Shown one piece after another: positions 16,958 through 25,148 of a stretch of 52,025 bases of DNA (the stretch's first letter is position 1; each line of letters opens with the position of its first letter). The position numbers and the translations under genes are program-made. Source of the DNA: UBA7359 sp963976795 (lineage in GTDB: Bacteria; Pseudomonadota; Gammaproteobacteria; Eutrophobiales; Eutrophobiaceae); NCBI GenBank assembly GCA_963976795.1, contig CAXBLT010000018.1, positions 1 to 52,025 of the forward strand. The letters are read 5' to 3'. The notes below the pieces were generated by a model. It searched no databases and had not been told where the DNA came from. It was given only the letters and a program-made list of their open reading frames with translations.

Positions 16958-17556
16958 GTTTCGTAGATGATATCAATAATCTAGACCCCAATAATCCTGG
17001 TGTCTGGCCTATGCCTGTCAAGGCGGTTGTCTTTGCTGTTGTGTTCGCTGCAATAGTCTATGCAGGGTGGCATTTCGATATAACAGTACAGCGTGAAGCA
17101 TTGTTTGCTCTGGAAAAGAAAGAGCACGACCAGTTAGAGATTTTGGATGTAAGGCAAAAAAAGGCTGCGAACCTCGACGCTTTGAAAGAACAAATGAAAG
17201 AAATGCAGCAAAACTTTGGTGACATGGTTCGACAGCTACCCAATAAAACTGAGGTGGCAGGCTTGCTAATAGATATTTCTCAAACAGGTTTAAGCGCCGG
17301 TCTAGAATTTAAATTGTTTGAGCCAAAAGGTGAAGCGCCTAGAGAATTCTATGCTGAGCTACCTATTAATATTTCAGTTGTTGGTGGTTATCACCAGTTT
17401 GGCGAGTTTGTCAGTGGAATAGCTTCTTTACCAAGAATTGTAACTACGCACAATATATCTATTGCTCCGGTTAAAGGTAAGACTGTTGACGGGGTGCCTC
17501 TGCTCGAAATGAAGGCAGTAGCAAAAACATATCGCGCACTTGAAGAAGAGAATTAA
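16954..17556 (+). CDS. pilO: Type IV pilus assembly protein PilO
   Basis: PilO pairs with PilN in the inner-membrane alignment complex. The 200-residue protein has one transmembrane helix at about 22-42, a coiled coil at about 50-90 with the family motif MVRQLPNKTEVAGLLIDIS, and a periplasmic domain including SVVGGYHQFGEFVSGIASLPRIV. It starts in an ATGA overlap with pilN and is followed one base later by pilP. Confidence 0.95.
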   Translation: MSFVDDINNLDPNNPGVWPMPVKAVVFAVVFAAIVYAGWHFDITVQREALFALEKKEHDQLEILDVRQKKAANLDALKEQMKEMQQNFGDMVRQLPNKTEVAGLLIDISQTGLSAGLEFKLFEPKGEAPREFYAELPINISVVGGYHQFGEFVSGIASLPRIVTTHNISIAPVKGKTVDGVPLLEMKAVAKTYRALEEEN

Positions 17557-17557
17557 T

Positions 17558-18130
17558 ATGACATCTCGTATTCAAAAAAATGAATTCATAAAAACACTTT
17601 TGTGCTTATTGTCTATTGCAACACTATCTGGTTGTGTTTCGAAAGATATTAGCGACTTGGATAGTAAGGTTTCTGACATTATGGCAAGACCCGGCGGGCG
17701 GATAGAGCCACTCCCGGAAATAAAGCCTTATGAAGCTTATGCCTATCAATCCGGACAAGCGAATGGCCGCAATCCGTTTAAATTATTTTTTGTGCTAGAT
17801 AAGCCAGAGATTGCAGAAGGTGCTGTCGATGATGGCTTGACAGAAGAAATGGAACGTGAAATTAGAAATCGAAACCGAGAGGAACTTGAGCAGTTTGAAC
17901 TGGATAGTTTACGTATGGTTGGGACGCTTGATAACGATAATAATAATTGGGGAATAGTTCTTGATCCAGATGGCGTCGTTCACCGAGTTAGTGTTGGTAA
18001 TTATCTTGGCGTAAACATCGGAAAGATTATTAATATTTATGAAGATCGAATAGAACTTAGAGAGATTGTTCAGGATAGCAGTGGTCGATGGGAAGAACGG
18101 GAAGCAGCACTTGCTCTAATCGAAGAGTAA
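17558..18130 (+). CDS. pilP: Type IV pilus lipoprotein PilP
   Basis: PilP is a lipoprotein that connects PilN/PilO to the secretin PilQ. The 190-residue protein has a lipoprotein signal ending LSGC, with the modified Cys at about 26, a disordered linker, the GRNPFK motif and a small beta domain with LDSLRMVGTLDN and WGIVLDPDGVVHRV. I start it at the ATG at 17558. The longer frame from 17540 overlaps the pilO end and would add six residues ahead of a normal signal peptide. Confidence 0.94.
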   Translation: MTSRIQKNEFIKTLLCLLSIATLSGCVSKDISDLDSKVSDIMARPGGRIEPLPEIKPYEAYAYQSGQANGRNPFKLFFVLDKPEIAEGAVDDGLTEEMEREIRNRNREELEQFELDSLRMVGTLDNDNNNWGIVLDPDGVVHRVSVGNYLGVNIGKIINIYEDRIELREIVQDSSGRWEEREAALALIEE

Positions 18131-18152
18131 TCTGACTACGAGGTATTAAAAA

Positions 18153-20300
18153 ATGGTTACCAGCAACAGCATTACATTTAATTTCAAAGGTTACAAAGCC
18201 ATGATAACTAAATTAGAAAAATTCACGCGTATGATCTTGCTAGCGAGTTTAGGCTTGATGAGTGCGTCCGCTTATGCTCTCTCACTAGATAATGTGAGTT
18301 TCGCATCATTACCCGGGGAACGCGTACAGATTAAACTTATGTTATCGGAAGCGTTACCTGCTGATCCGTTAAATTTCACTATAGATAATCCCGCTAGAAT
18401 CGCGATTGATTTTCCAAACACAACATTAAACCTTGCAGAGAAATCACAAACTATCGGGTTGGGAATGGCTAATAGCTTGAGTGCTGTTGAAGCCGCAGGA
18501 AGAACAAGAGTAGTCGTTAATTTAACGCGTTCTGTATCTTACAATGTAGCCGTCGAGGGTAATGCCGTTATATTAAACCTGGATAGTGGCATAAGCGACT
18601 CTACAACATCGACTTCAAATGGCTCAACTGTAGCTTCCACAGGAAGCCTGGAGGAGGTTGATTTTCGTCGAGGTGAAAATGGCGAAGGCAGGGTGATTGT
18701 TAAATTGTCAAACCCATCGATTCCTATAGATATGGGTGTCGAATCTGGAAAGGTAGTTATAAATTTTATCGATACACAACTACCGGCAAACCTTGATAGA
18801 AAACTTGATGTGGTTGATTTTGCTACGCCAGTAAAAGAAATAGATACCGTATCTAATGGTAATAACGTAAAGATGACAATTAGTGCTGTATCAGAGGATT
18901 ATGACCATTTGGCATACCAATCTGAAGATCAATATACAGTTGAATTTAAATCGATTACCAAAGAAGAAAAAGAAGAACAAAAGAAGGATAAATTTGGCTA
19001 TACGGGAGAACGTCTGTCGTTAAACTTCCAAAGCATTGAAGTCAGGGCAGTATTACAGTTGATAGCAGACTTTACAGGGCTAAACATGGTCACTAGCGAT
19101 GCCGTCGGCGGCACTGTCACCTTAAGGCTAAAGAATGTGCCTTGGGATCAAGCGTTAGACATTATTCTTAAGTCTCGTGGCCTGGGTATGCGTAAAGCAG
19201 GTAACGTGATTATGGTAGCACCTTCAGAAGAACTCGCAGCGCGTGAGCGTCTCGAGCTTGAAGCAAACCGCCAGGTTGAAGAGTTAGCGCCGCTACGTAC
19301 AGAGTTTGTTCAGATTAATTATGCAGATGCTGCAGATTTGATGGGGTTGATACAAGCATCTGAAAATAATTTACTCTCTGAGCGCGGCAATGTTTCAATT
19401 GATGCAAGAACAAATACACTCATTGTTCAGGATGTTGCAAGTAGCCTTGAAGCTATAAGAGGTTTGATAAAAGAACTCGATATAGCAATTAGGCAGGTTT
19501 TGATTGAGTCACGCATTGTGAATGCTGATGAGTCTTTTGCTAAAGATATTGGTGTGCGTTTTGGTTATAGCAAGCATACCAAACAGGGGACACAGGATAG
19601 AACAACTATTGGTGAGAATGGGCAAGGTGATGCCTTTGCAGCAATTGGTGGTGGTAATGCAGGTAACGTCGATTTTGGCGGGACAACCTCATTTAACGAT
19701 GGCACCAATGAAAACTTGATAGTCGACCTTCCTGCAATACCTGGTGATGCCGCATCTTTGGCACTTGCAATAGGTAAAGTTGGTTCTTACTTATTGCAAC
19801 TTGAGTTGTCAGCATTGATAGCTGAGGGTCGTGGTGAAGATATTGCCAGTCCACGTGTGATAACAGCAAATCAGAATGAAGCACTTATTGAATCTGGTGT
19901 GCAAATCCCTTATCAGGAAGCTTCTTCAAGTGGAGCGACAAGTACATCGTTCCAAGATGCCGTTTTAAGCTTACGCGTAACGCCGCAGATTACTCCAGAT
20001 GATCGCATCATCATGGATTTAGAAGTTAACCAAGATACATTGAGCGGTACCGTTGTAAATGGTGTTCCGGCGATTAATACTCGAAGCGTTACGACGCAGG
20101 TATTGGTTCAAAATGGCGAAACAGTTGTACTCGGTGGCGTGTATAGTTCTTCAGAAAGAAAATCAGTTGATAGAACACCATTCTTTGGAGACCTTCCATA
20201 TGTAGGGTTTCTGTTTAAAAGAACAGATGTGGACTCTACCAAGAGTGAATTGTTAATCTTCATTACGCCAAAAATACTGAAAGATAGTCTTACGATTTAA
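18153..20300 (+). CDS. pilQ: Type IV pilus secretin PilQ
   Basis: PilQ forms the outer-membrane pore for the pilus. The 715-residue precursor carries a signal peptide ending near SASAYA, two AMIN domains (about 45-275), an N0/STN-like domain (LNFQSIEVRAVLQLIADFTGLN, about 290-370), an N1/KH domain, and the secretin core with ASPRVITANQNEALIESG and VLVQNGETVVLGGVY. The upstream ATG at 18153 has a gagg motif 12 bases before it. An internal ATG at 18201 would also precede the signal peptide and cannot be excluded. A hairpin terminator follows the gene. Confidence 0.96.
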   Translation: MVTSNSITFNFKGYKAMITKLEKFTRMILLASLGLMSASAYALSLDNVSFASLPGERVQIKLMLSEALPADPLNFTIDNPARIAIDFPNTTLNLAEKSQTIGLGMANSLSAVEAAGRTRVVVNLTRSVSYNVAVEGNAVILNLDSGISDSTTSTSNGSTVASTGSLEEVDFRRGENGEGRVIVKLSNPSIPIDMGVESGKVVINFIDTQLPANLDRKLDVVDFATPVKEIDTVSNGNNVKMTISAVSEDYDHLAYQSEDQYTVEFKSITKEEKEEQKKDKFGYTGERLSLNFQSIEVRAVLQLIADFTGLNMVTSDAVGGTVTLRLKNVPWDQALDIILKSRGLGMRKAGNVIMVAPSEELAARERLELEANRQVEELAPLRTEFVQINYADAADLMGLIQASENNLLSERGNVSIDARTNTLIVQDVASSLEAIRGLIKELDIAIRQVLIESRIVNADESFAKDIGVRFGYSKHTKQGTQDRTTIGENGQGDAFAAIGGGNAGNVDFGGTTSFNDGTNENLIVDLPAIPGDAASLALAIGKVGSYLLQLELSALIAEGRGEDIASPRVITANQNEALIESGVQIPYQEASSSGATSTSFQDAVLSLRVTPQITPDDRIIMDLEVNQDTLSGTVVNGVPAINTRSVTTQVLVQNGETVVLGGVYSSSERKSVDRTPFFGDLPYVGFLFKRTDVDSTKSELLIFITPKILKDSLTI

Positions 20301-20326
20301 TAACAATAATAATCGTTACACTATTA

Positions 20327-20366
20327 AAGGGATGTGCCCATAAGGGTATCATCCCTTTTTGTTTTT
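20327..20366 (+). terminator. Intrinsic terminator after pilQ
   Basis: The arms aaagggatg and catcccttt pair around an inner ccc-ataa-ggg hairpin and are followed by a T-rich run. This should end pilMNOPQ transcription and separates it from aroK, although the two are often linked in related genomes. Confidence 0.8.
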
Positions 20367-20436
20367 ATATAACCTGTAAAACCTATTCATCAAAGCAAGC
20401 TGATTATTTTTAAATAAACTCAGTCGATCAAATATA

Positions 20437-20970
20437 GTGACTAATACAAATAACATTATACTGATTGGCCCTATGGGCGCAGGAAAGACTACCATTGGCC
20501 GACAATTAGCCAAAAAATTATCAGTTAGGTTTTTTGATTCTGATCATGAAATTGAAAAGCGCACTGGTGTAAAAATATCTCTAATATTTGAGATTGAAGG
20601 TGAAAAAGGATTTAGACGTCGAGAAACTCAGGTTTTACGTGAATTGTCTCTAATGAATAATATAGTCTTGTCTACTGGTGGGGGCGTTGTTTCACAGGCA
20701 GAGAACAGAGAAATACTTAAAGGAAATGGTTATATTATTTATTTAAAATCTAGTCCGGAGATGTTGCTTAAAAGGACAGCAGGCGATAAACGCAGGCCAT
20801 TGTTACAAGGTGATAACCAACTAGAGCAAATAAAAAAAATTCTTAATGAAAGAGAGCCTGATTATATAGCTATTGCAGATGAAATAATTGATTCTGAAAA
20901 ACTGAGTATCAAGCAAATAATTCAGAAAATACTAGAGCAGATAAAAAAAGATGACAATGATCGAAGTTGA
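20437..20970 (+). CDS. aroK: Shikimate kinase
   Basis: AroK phosphorylates shikimate in aromatic amino acid synthesis. The 177-residue P-loop kinase has Walker A GPMGAGKTTIG (about 10-20), the shikimate-binding DSDHEIEKRTG and FRRRET motifs, the GGGVV loop and the lid RRPLL. The start is GTG at 20437, with no clear Shine-Dalgarno. The 3' end overlaps aroB by 20 bases, so the two are translationally linked. The gene lies 136 bp after pilQ, beyond a terminator. Confidence 0.94.
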   Translation: MTNTNNIILIGPMGAGKTTIGRQLAKKLSVRFFDSDHEIEKRTGVKISLIFEIEGEKGFRRRETQVLRELSLMNNIVLSTGGGVVSQAENREILKGNGYIIYLKSSPEMLLKRTAGDKRRPLLQGDNQLEQIKKILNEREPDYIAIADEIIDSEKLSIKQIIQKILEQIKKDDNDRS

Positions 20971-22030
20971 TTTGGGCGACCGCAAATATCCAATTTATAT
21001 TGGAGATTCAGTCCTGTCCGAGCAGGAGTTAATTGATAAACATATTGTAAGCAACCAGGTTTTAATCGTAACAAATGAAAAAGTTGCTCCCTTATATTTA
21101 AAGTATATTGAAGAAAGATTATATGGCCTCAATCATGATGTGTTGATATTGCCCGATGGTGAGAGTACTAAGTCATTAGATAGCCTGAACCAAATCATCA
21201 CGCGGTTAATGGAAAAGAAATATAGTCGTACATGTATATTAATTGCATTAGGTGGTGGGGTAATTGGAGACTTAACTGGTTTTGCAGCAGCGTGTTATCA
21301 ACGCGGTGTAAAATTTATACAAATTCCTACAACACTTTTGGCACAGGTAGACTCCTCTGTTGGTGGTAAGACTGCTGTTAATCATCCGCTTGGTAAAAAT
21401 ATGATTGGTGCCTTTTACCAGCCATCTGCGGTTCTAATTGATACGAGTGTTCTGTCTACATTGCCTGAAAGAGAGTTTTCCGCAGGCCTGGCAGAAGTTA
21501 TCAAGTATGGTTTGATTAGAGATAAGCCCTTTTATGAATGGCTTGAAGAAAATATCGAGTTAATCATGAACAGGGATAATAAAGCGCTCACCTATACCAT
21601 AGAACGTTCATGTGCTAACAAGGCCGAAGTCGTTGCTGAAGATGAAAGAGAGTCAGGTGTCCGGGCGATATTGAATTTGGGGCACACATTCGGACACGCT
21701 ATTGAAACAGCACTATCATATCAGGGCTGGTTGCATGGTGAAGCGGTTGGTTGTGGCATGTTGATGGCGGCGGATTTATCGATGCGCCTTGGTTTAATGG
21801 AACAAGAGCAAGTCGACAGAATTAAATCATTATTAGTTCGCGCTAAACTACCTACTAAAATTCAAAAAGGGATCAAGCTCAAGCAAATGCTTGAGAATAT
21901 GAAAGTCGACAAAAAATCCAGAGACGGGGTTTTATATCTAATATTGCTGAACGATATAGGCGATGCAGTTATTACATCTGACTATACTGAGCAGGCATTG
22001 GCGGAAACGATTAATCATTTTTTAGAATGA
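20951..22030 (+). CDS. aroB: 3-dehydroquinate synthase
   Basis: AroB converts DAHP to 3-dehydroquinate, the second step of the shikimate pathway, using NAD and a divalent metal. The 359-residue protein has DGESTKSL, the NAD-binding GGGVIGDLTGFAA, QIPTTLLAQVDSSVGGKTAVN, and the metal-ligand helix LNLGHTFGHAIE. The frame starts inside the end of aroK. The internal start a codon or two later (MIEVDLG) is equally possible. The dgt gene follows after 10 bp. Confidence 0.96.
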   Translation: MTMIEVDLGDRKYPIYIGDSVLSEQELIDKHIVSNQVLIVTNEKVAPLYLKYIEERLYGLNHDVLILPDGESTKSLDSLNQIITRLMEKKYSRTCILIALGGGVIGDLTGFAAACYQRGVKFIQIPTTLLAQVDSSVGGKTAVNHPLGKNMIGAFYQPSAVLIDTSVLSTLPEREFSAGLAEVIKYGLIRDKPFYEWLEENIELIMNRDNKALTYTIERSCANKAEVVAEDERESGVRAILNLGHTFGHAIETALSYQGWLHGEAVGCGMLMAADLSMRLGLMEQEQVDRIKSLLVRAKLPTKIQKGIKLKQMLENMKVDKKSRDGVLYLILLNDIGDAVITSDYTEQALAETINHFLE

Positions 22031-22040
22031 GAGGTTAACG

Positions 22041-23186
22041 GTGGTAAATGACCTGGCCATTTATGCGGCACACTCGGAAAAATCGAAAGGGCGTATTCAC
22101 AAGGATGATGAAACGGCATATCGAAATCAATATCAACGCGACCGCGATCGCATTATTCATTCCTCTGCTTTCCGGCGACTAGAGTATAAAACACAGGTCT
22201 TTGTAAACCATGAAGGCGATATGTTTCGTACACGTCTTACACATTCCATCGAAGTTGCTCAAATTGGCAGAACGATAGCACGGGCGTTGAACGTTAATGA
22301 AGATCTAACAGAAGCAATTTGTCTGGCCCATGATCTGGGTCATACACCGTTTGGACATGCCGGGCAAGATGCGTTAAATGCGTGTATGAGTGGGTATGGT
22401 GGTTTCGAACATAATCTACAATCAATTAGAATAGTTGATCATCTAGAGAAACGTTACGCAAGTTTTCCCGGGTTGAACCTAACGTTTGAAACACGAGAAG
22501 GGATATTAAAGCATTGTTCACGTAATAACGCCGCAACTCTTGGAGAACTGGGCGAAAGATTTATTAAAAATGAAAAGCCTGGAGTAGAAGCCCAAATAGC
22601 AAATATAGCTGACGAGATCGCCTATAACAACCATGATATAGATGATGGCTTGAGGGCAAAGCTACTTGACATAGACGCACTGCGAAATTGTGAATTATTT
22701 AATGATCACCATGAAAATGTTAAGAAAAAATGGCCTGATTTGACTGACAGCCGATTACGCCATGAAATCATAAGAAGAATGATAAATTATGTTGTGAGCG
22801 ATCTGATCAAGGCCAGTGAAAGCATGATTAATACAATAAATCCTGAAGATATTGACCAGGTAAGAAAATGTGGTAAATCGCTAATTAAAATGAGTGACTC
22901 TACAGCTACGATGCATAAAGCCTTAAAAAAGTATCTGCGCTTAAATTTGTATCAACATGAACGTGTAATGAGCATGGCAAATAAAGCCAAAGAAACAGTC
23001 GGATTTTTGTTTAATGCTTATATGGAAGATACAGATTTACTAACAAACGAATTACAATCTTTAATAGTTAAGTCAAAAGACTTTGAAGATAAAAATGTAA
23101 TGGCTAGAGTTGTTGCTGACTATATTGCAGGCATGACGGATCGGTTTGCATTTTCCGAAGCAGACAGGATAAAAGGTAGCGTGTAA
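22041..23186 (+). CDS. dgt: Deoxyguanosinetriphosphate triphosphohydrolase-like HD protein
   Basis: The 381-residue HD-domain protein is predicted to hydrolyse dNTPs to deoxynucleosides and triphosphate. It shows RDRIIHSSAFRRLEYKTQVF, TRLTHSIEVAQIGRTIAR, the metal-binding AHDLGHTPFGHAGQ and NIADEIAYNNHDIDDGL. It belongs to the shorter group of Dgt-like proteins, not the roughly 500-residue E. coli form, so true substrate preference is uncertain. The start is GTG with gagagg 8 bases upstream. It sits between aroB and the DamX-like gene. Confidence 0.9.
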   Translation: MVNDLAIYAAHSEKSKGRIHKDDETAYRNQYQRDRDRIIHSSAFRRLEYKTQVFVNHEGDMFRTRLTHSIEVAQIGRTIARALNVNEDLTEAICLAHDLGHTPFGHAGQDALNACMSGYGGFEHNLQSIRIVDHLEKRYASFPGLNLTFETREGILKHCSRNNAATLGELGERFIKNEKPGVEAQIANIADEIAYNNHDIDDGLRAKLLDIDALRNCELFNDHHENVKKKWPDLTDSRLRHEIIRRMINYVVSDLIKASESMINTINPEDIDQVRKCGKSLIKMSDSTATMHKALKKYLRLNLYQHERVMSMANKAKETVGFLFNAYMEDTDLLTNELQSLIVKSKDFEDKNVMARVVADYIAGMTDRFAFSEADRIKGSV

Positions 23187-23239
23187 TAAAGAAAGTTACC
23201 TAAGTATTAATTTCATAAATGAAATAGTTTACCAGGCTT

Positions 23240-24796
23240 ATGACAATACAAGATCAACAAAGAAACCTAAGCTTTATAACACCAGAGTTGACACATCGTG
23301 TTGAACTGATATTGCATTTACTTGAATACAGCAACCATCTTGTCATTGTTAAAGGGGATCATGAGTCTGGAAAGACAACACTCTATGAAGAACTGTCTCG
23401 GCAGCAAGAGACAAATTTAATCATCAAAAAACTCTCCGCTACTGCACATATAAATAGCAATGATATTTTCAAGGCAATTATTGAAAGTGATGATGAACTG
23501 CAAAAAAACAATTATGACCAAAGTGCATTAAATCAATGGTTAGAGCGATGTCAAAATAAACAGCAAATACCGGCTTTATTGATTGATAATGTTGATCTCT
23601 TTAGCGATGAATTAATTAATGAGTTATTTGAAATATTAGAAAATTCCAACTCTGTCGCTGTGCTTCATCTCTGTTTATTTTGCGATCCATCATTTTTAAA
23701 TCAATTAGAAGAACTCGGGATCAATCAAGATGATGTTCGCAGTTTACATATAATAGAAATGCCAAGCCTGAGTGAGAAACAGACTGAGTTATATATACAT
23801 TATAAATATCCTGAGGTTAATGCTACGCATTTAAATTTGTTTGATGAAAAAACTATAAAACAAATTCATCGAATCTCACATGGCATGCCTGGAAGAATTA
23901 ATGCCTTATGTGAACAATATCTGGATGATCCGGCAAAGAAAGCCGTTGAAAGTGAAGTAAAGTCTTCTTTCAGCATTAAACTACTGCTATTAAAAAATAA
24001 ATTGATACTGTCCACTGGCTTGTCCTTATTAATTCTATCTATAGGCATAACAACGTTATTACATAAAACAGATGATGGAAAAATTGAGTCTGAGACCATT
24101 AAATTAAATTTGCCTCATATCAATAATGAAAAAACTGATCAAACTGACGTAGCAAGTATAAAGGTGCTTTCAATTCCTGAGCCGAGCTCCGAAACAGAAC
24201 CTGTGACTATTGAGGATCTATCTCCGCCTGTAATACCTGAACTGATTGATGATTTGAAACATGGTGGTGAAGTAACTGTTTATAACGCAGAAGGACAGAT
24301 TGTTGCAAAAGAATCAGATCTAGCAATAGCAATTCCTGAACAAAAAACGGAACAAATAATCTCTAATAGCGAGATGCTTGCTCAAGTTGAAAAGGTCGAG
24401 GAGACTATTATTGAACCTGAACCTGAACCTGAACCTGAACCTGAACCTGAACCTGAACCTGAACCTGAACCGATTGAAGTAACAAAACCAGTTGCGGCCG
24501 TTGTTCATGATATCAACTGGCTAATAAAACAAGATGATAATAAATATGTGCTGCAGCTAATCGGGGCTTATGAAGAAGAAACAATAAATCTTTATCTAAA
24601 ATCTTTTAAAAATGGTGACGACAAGATAATCCCATTCAATGCTTCAAATAAAGGTAAGGAATGGCATGTGTTAGTTTACGGTTTGTATGACAGCCGGGAA
24701 GATGCTGTCACAGCCATAGAAAAACTACCCACAAAAGCTAAACTCATGGCACCGTGGCCAAGAACCGTAGGAAGTATTAAAGATCTACTGAAATAG
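23240..24796 (+). CDS. DamX-like AAA ATPase with transmembrane helix and SPOR domain
   Basis: This 518-residue inner-membrane protein has a cytoplasmic ATPase domain of the ExeA/DamX type (about 15-235; Walker A GDHESGKTT at 39-47, Walker B PALLIDNVD). One transmembrane helix lies at about 250-270, followed by a long periplasmic linker with ten Glu-Pro dipeptides, and a C-terminal SPOR domain (about 435-515, YVLQLIGAYEEE). DamX localises to the septum through its SPOR domain in E. coli, and the aroK-aroB context matches damX. The intervening dgt and the absence of dam differ from enterobacteria. The Walker A motif appears intact here. Confidence 0.85.
   Translation: MTIQDQQRNLSFITPELTHRVELILHLLEYSNHLVIVKGDHESGKTTLYEELSRQQETNLIIKKLSATAHINSNDIFKAIIESDDELQKNNYDQSALNQWLERCQNKQQIPALLIDNVDLFSDELINELFEILENSNSVAVLHLCLFCDPSFLNQLEELGINQDDVRSLHIIEMPSLSEKQTELYIHYKYPEVNATHLNLFDEKTIKQIHRISHGMPGRINALCEQYLDDPAKKAVESEVKSSFSIKLLLLKNKLILSTGLSLLILSIGITTLLHKTDDGKIESETIKLNLPHINNEKTDQTDVASIKVLSIPEPSSETEPVTIEDLSPPVIPELIDDLKHGGEVTVYNAEGQIVAKESDLAIAIPEQKTEQIISNSEMLAQVEKVEETIIEPEPEPEPEPEPEPEPEPEPIEVTKPVAAVVHDINWLIKQDDNKYVLQLIGAYEEETINLYLKSFKNGDDKIIPFNASNKGKEWHVLVYGLYDSREDAVTAIEKLPTKAKLMAPWPRTVGSIKDLLK
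24413..24472 (+). repeat. Hexanucleotide tandem repeat (gaacct), ten units, coding Glu-Pro
   Basis: Nine perfect gaacct units and one gaaccg unit encode ten consecutive Glu-Pro dipeptides in the periplasmic linker of the DamX-like protein. As a hexamer, it can expand or contract without shifting frame, so linker length may vary between strains. Confidence 0.95.
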
Positions 24797-25148
24797 GAAA
24801 TAAAAAGTACATTTGCCTGAGTCAGTGCATCCGTTTCTGAACTGAAAATAGGCCTAATTTCTACAAATAAGCCGTAAATGTTTATAAATGATGCTAACTT
24901 CTCTTAAAATTACTATATAATCTGATCTTCTAATATTTTATGTTGCACCGTGACATGAAGTAGGCGCTTTATTATAATTCGTTCCCCCTTACCATCAGGC
25001 TGGGGTGAGTTATAAGAGAATAATAATAATAAAGAATTTCAGGGATCTTCTTGATTACGATTCCCTAGTATCTCTAAATGACATCTATCTACTATGCGTA
25101 ATATAGTGAATAGAAGACCAACTAATATAACAATTGAGTGATTTCAGT
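24797..25148 (+). promoter_or_regulatory. Long leader and promoter region upstream of gltB
   Basis: These 352 bases contain no protein-like frame. A tataat hexamer at 24916-24921 could be a -10 box, but the matching -35 is poor. Downstream there is an imperfect hairpin between ttataattcgttcccc (near 24975) and ggggtgagttataa (near 25003). Placed this way, the gltB mRNA would have a leader of about 220 nt, long enough for attenuation or riboregulation. I see no sigma-54 site or NtrC site that convinces me. Confidence 0.35.

Noticed and set aside
24320..24508. A minus-strand frame with an Arg-Phe repeat opposite the DamX-like gene.
   Set aside because: It is the antisense reading of the gaacct repeat, with no ribosome site or protein-like context.
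24950..25020. A gaagtagg motif in the gltB leader recalls part of the glutamine riboswitch (glnA RNA).
   Set aside because: The pairing segments that should flank it, including the 3' ggaacg side, are missing, so only a short chance match remains.
25134..25148. TTG start for gltB five codons upstream of the chosen ATG.
   Set aside because: It has no Shine-Dalgarno, whereas the ATG at 25149 has gagtg at good spacing.
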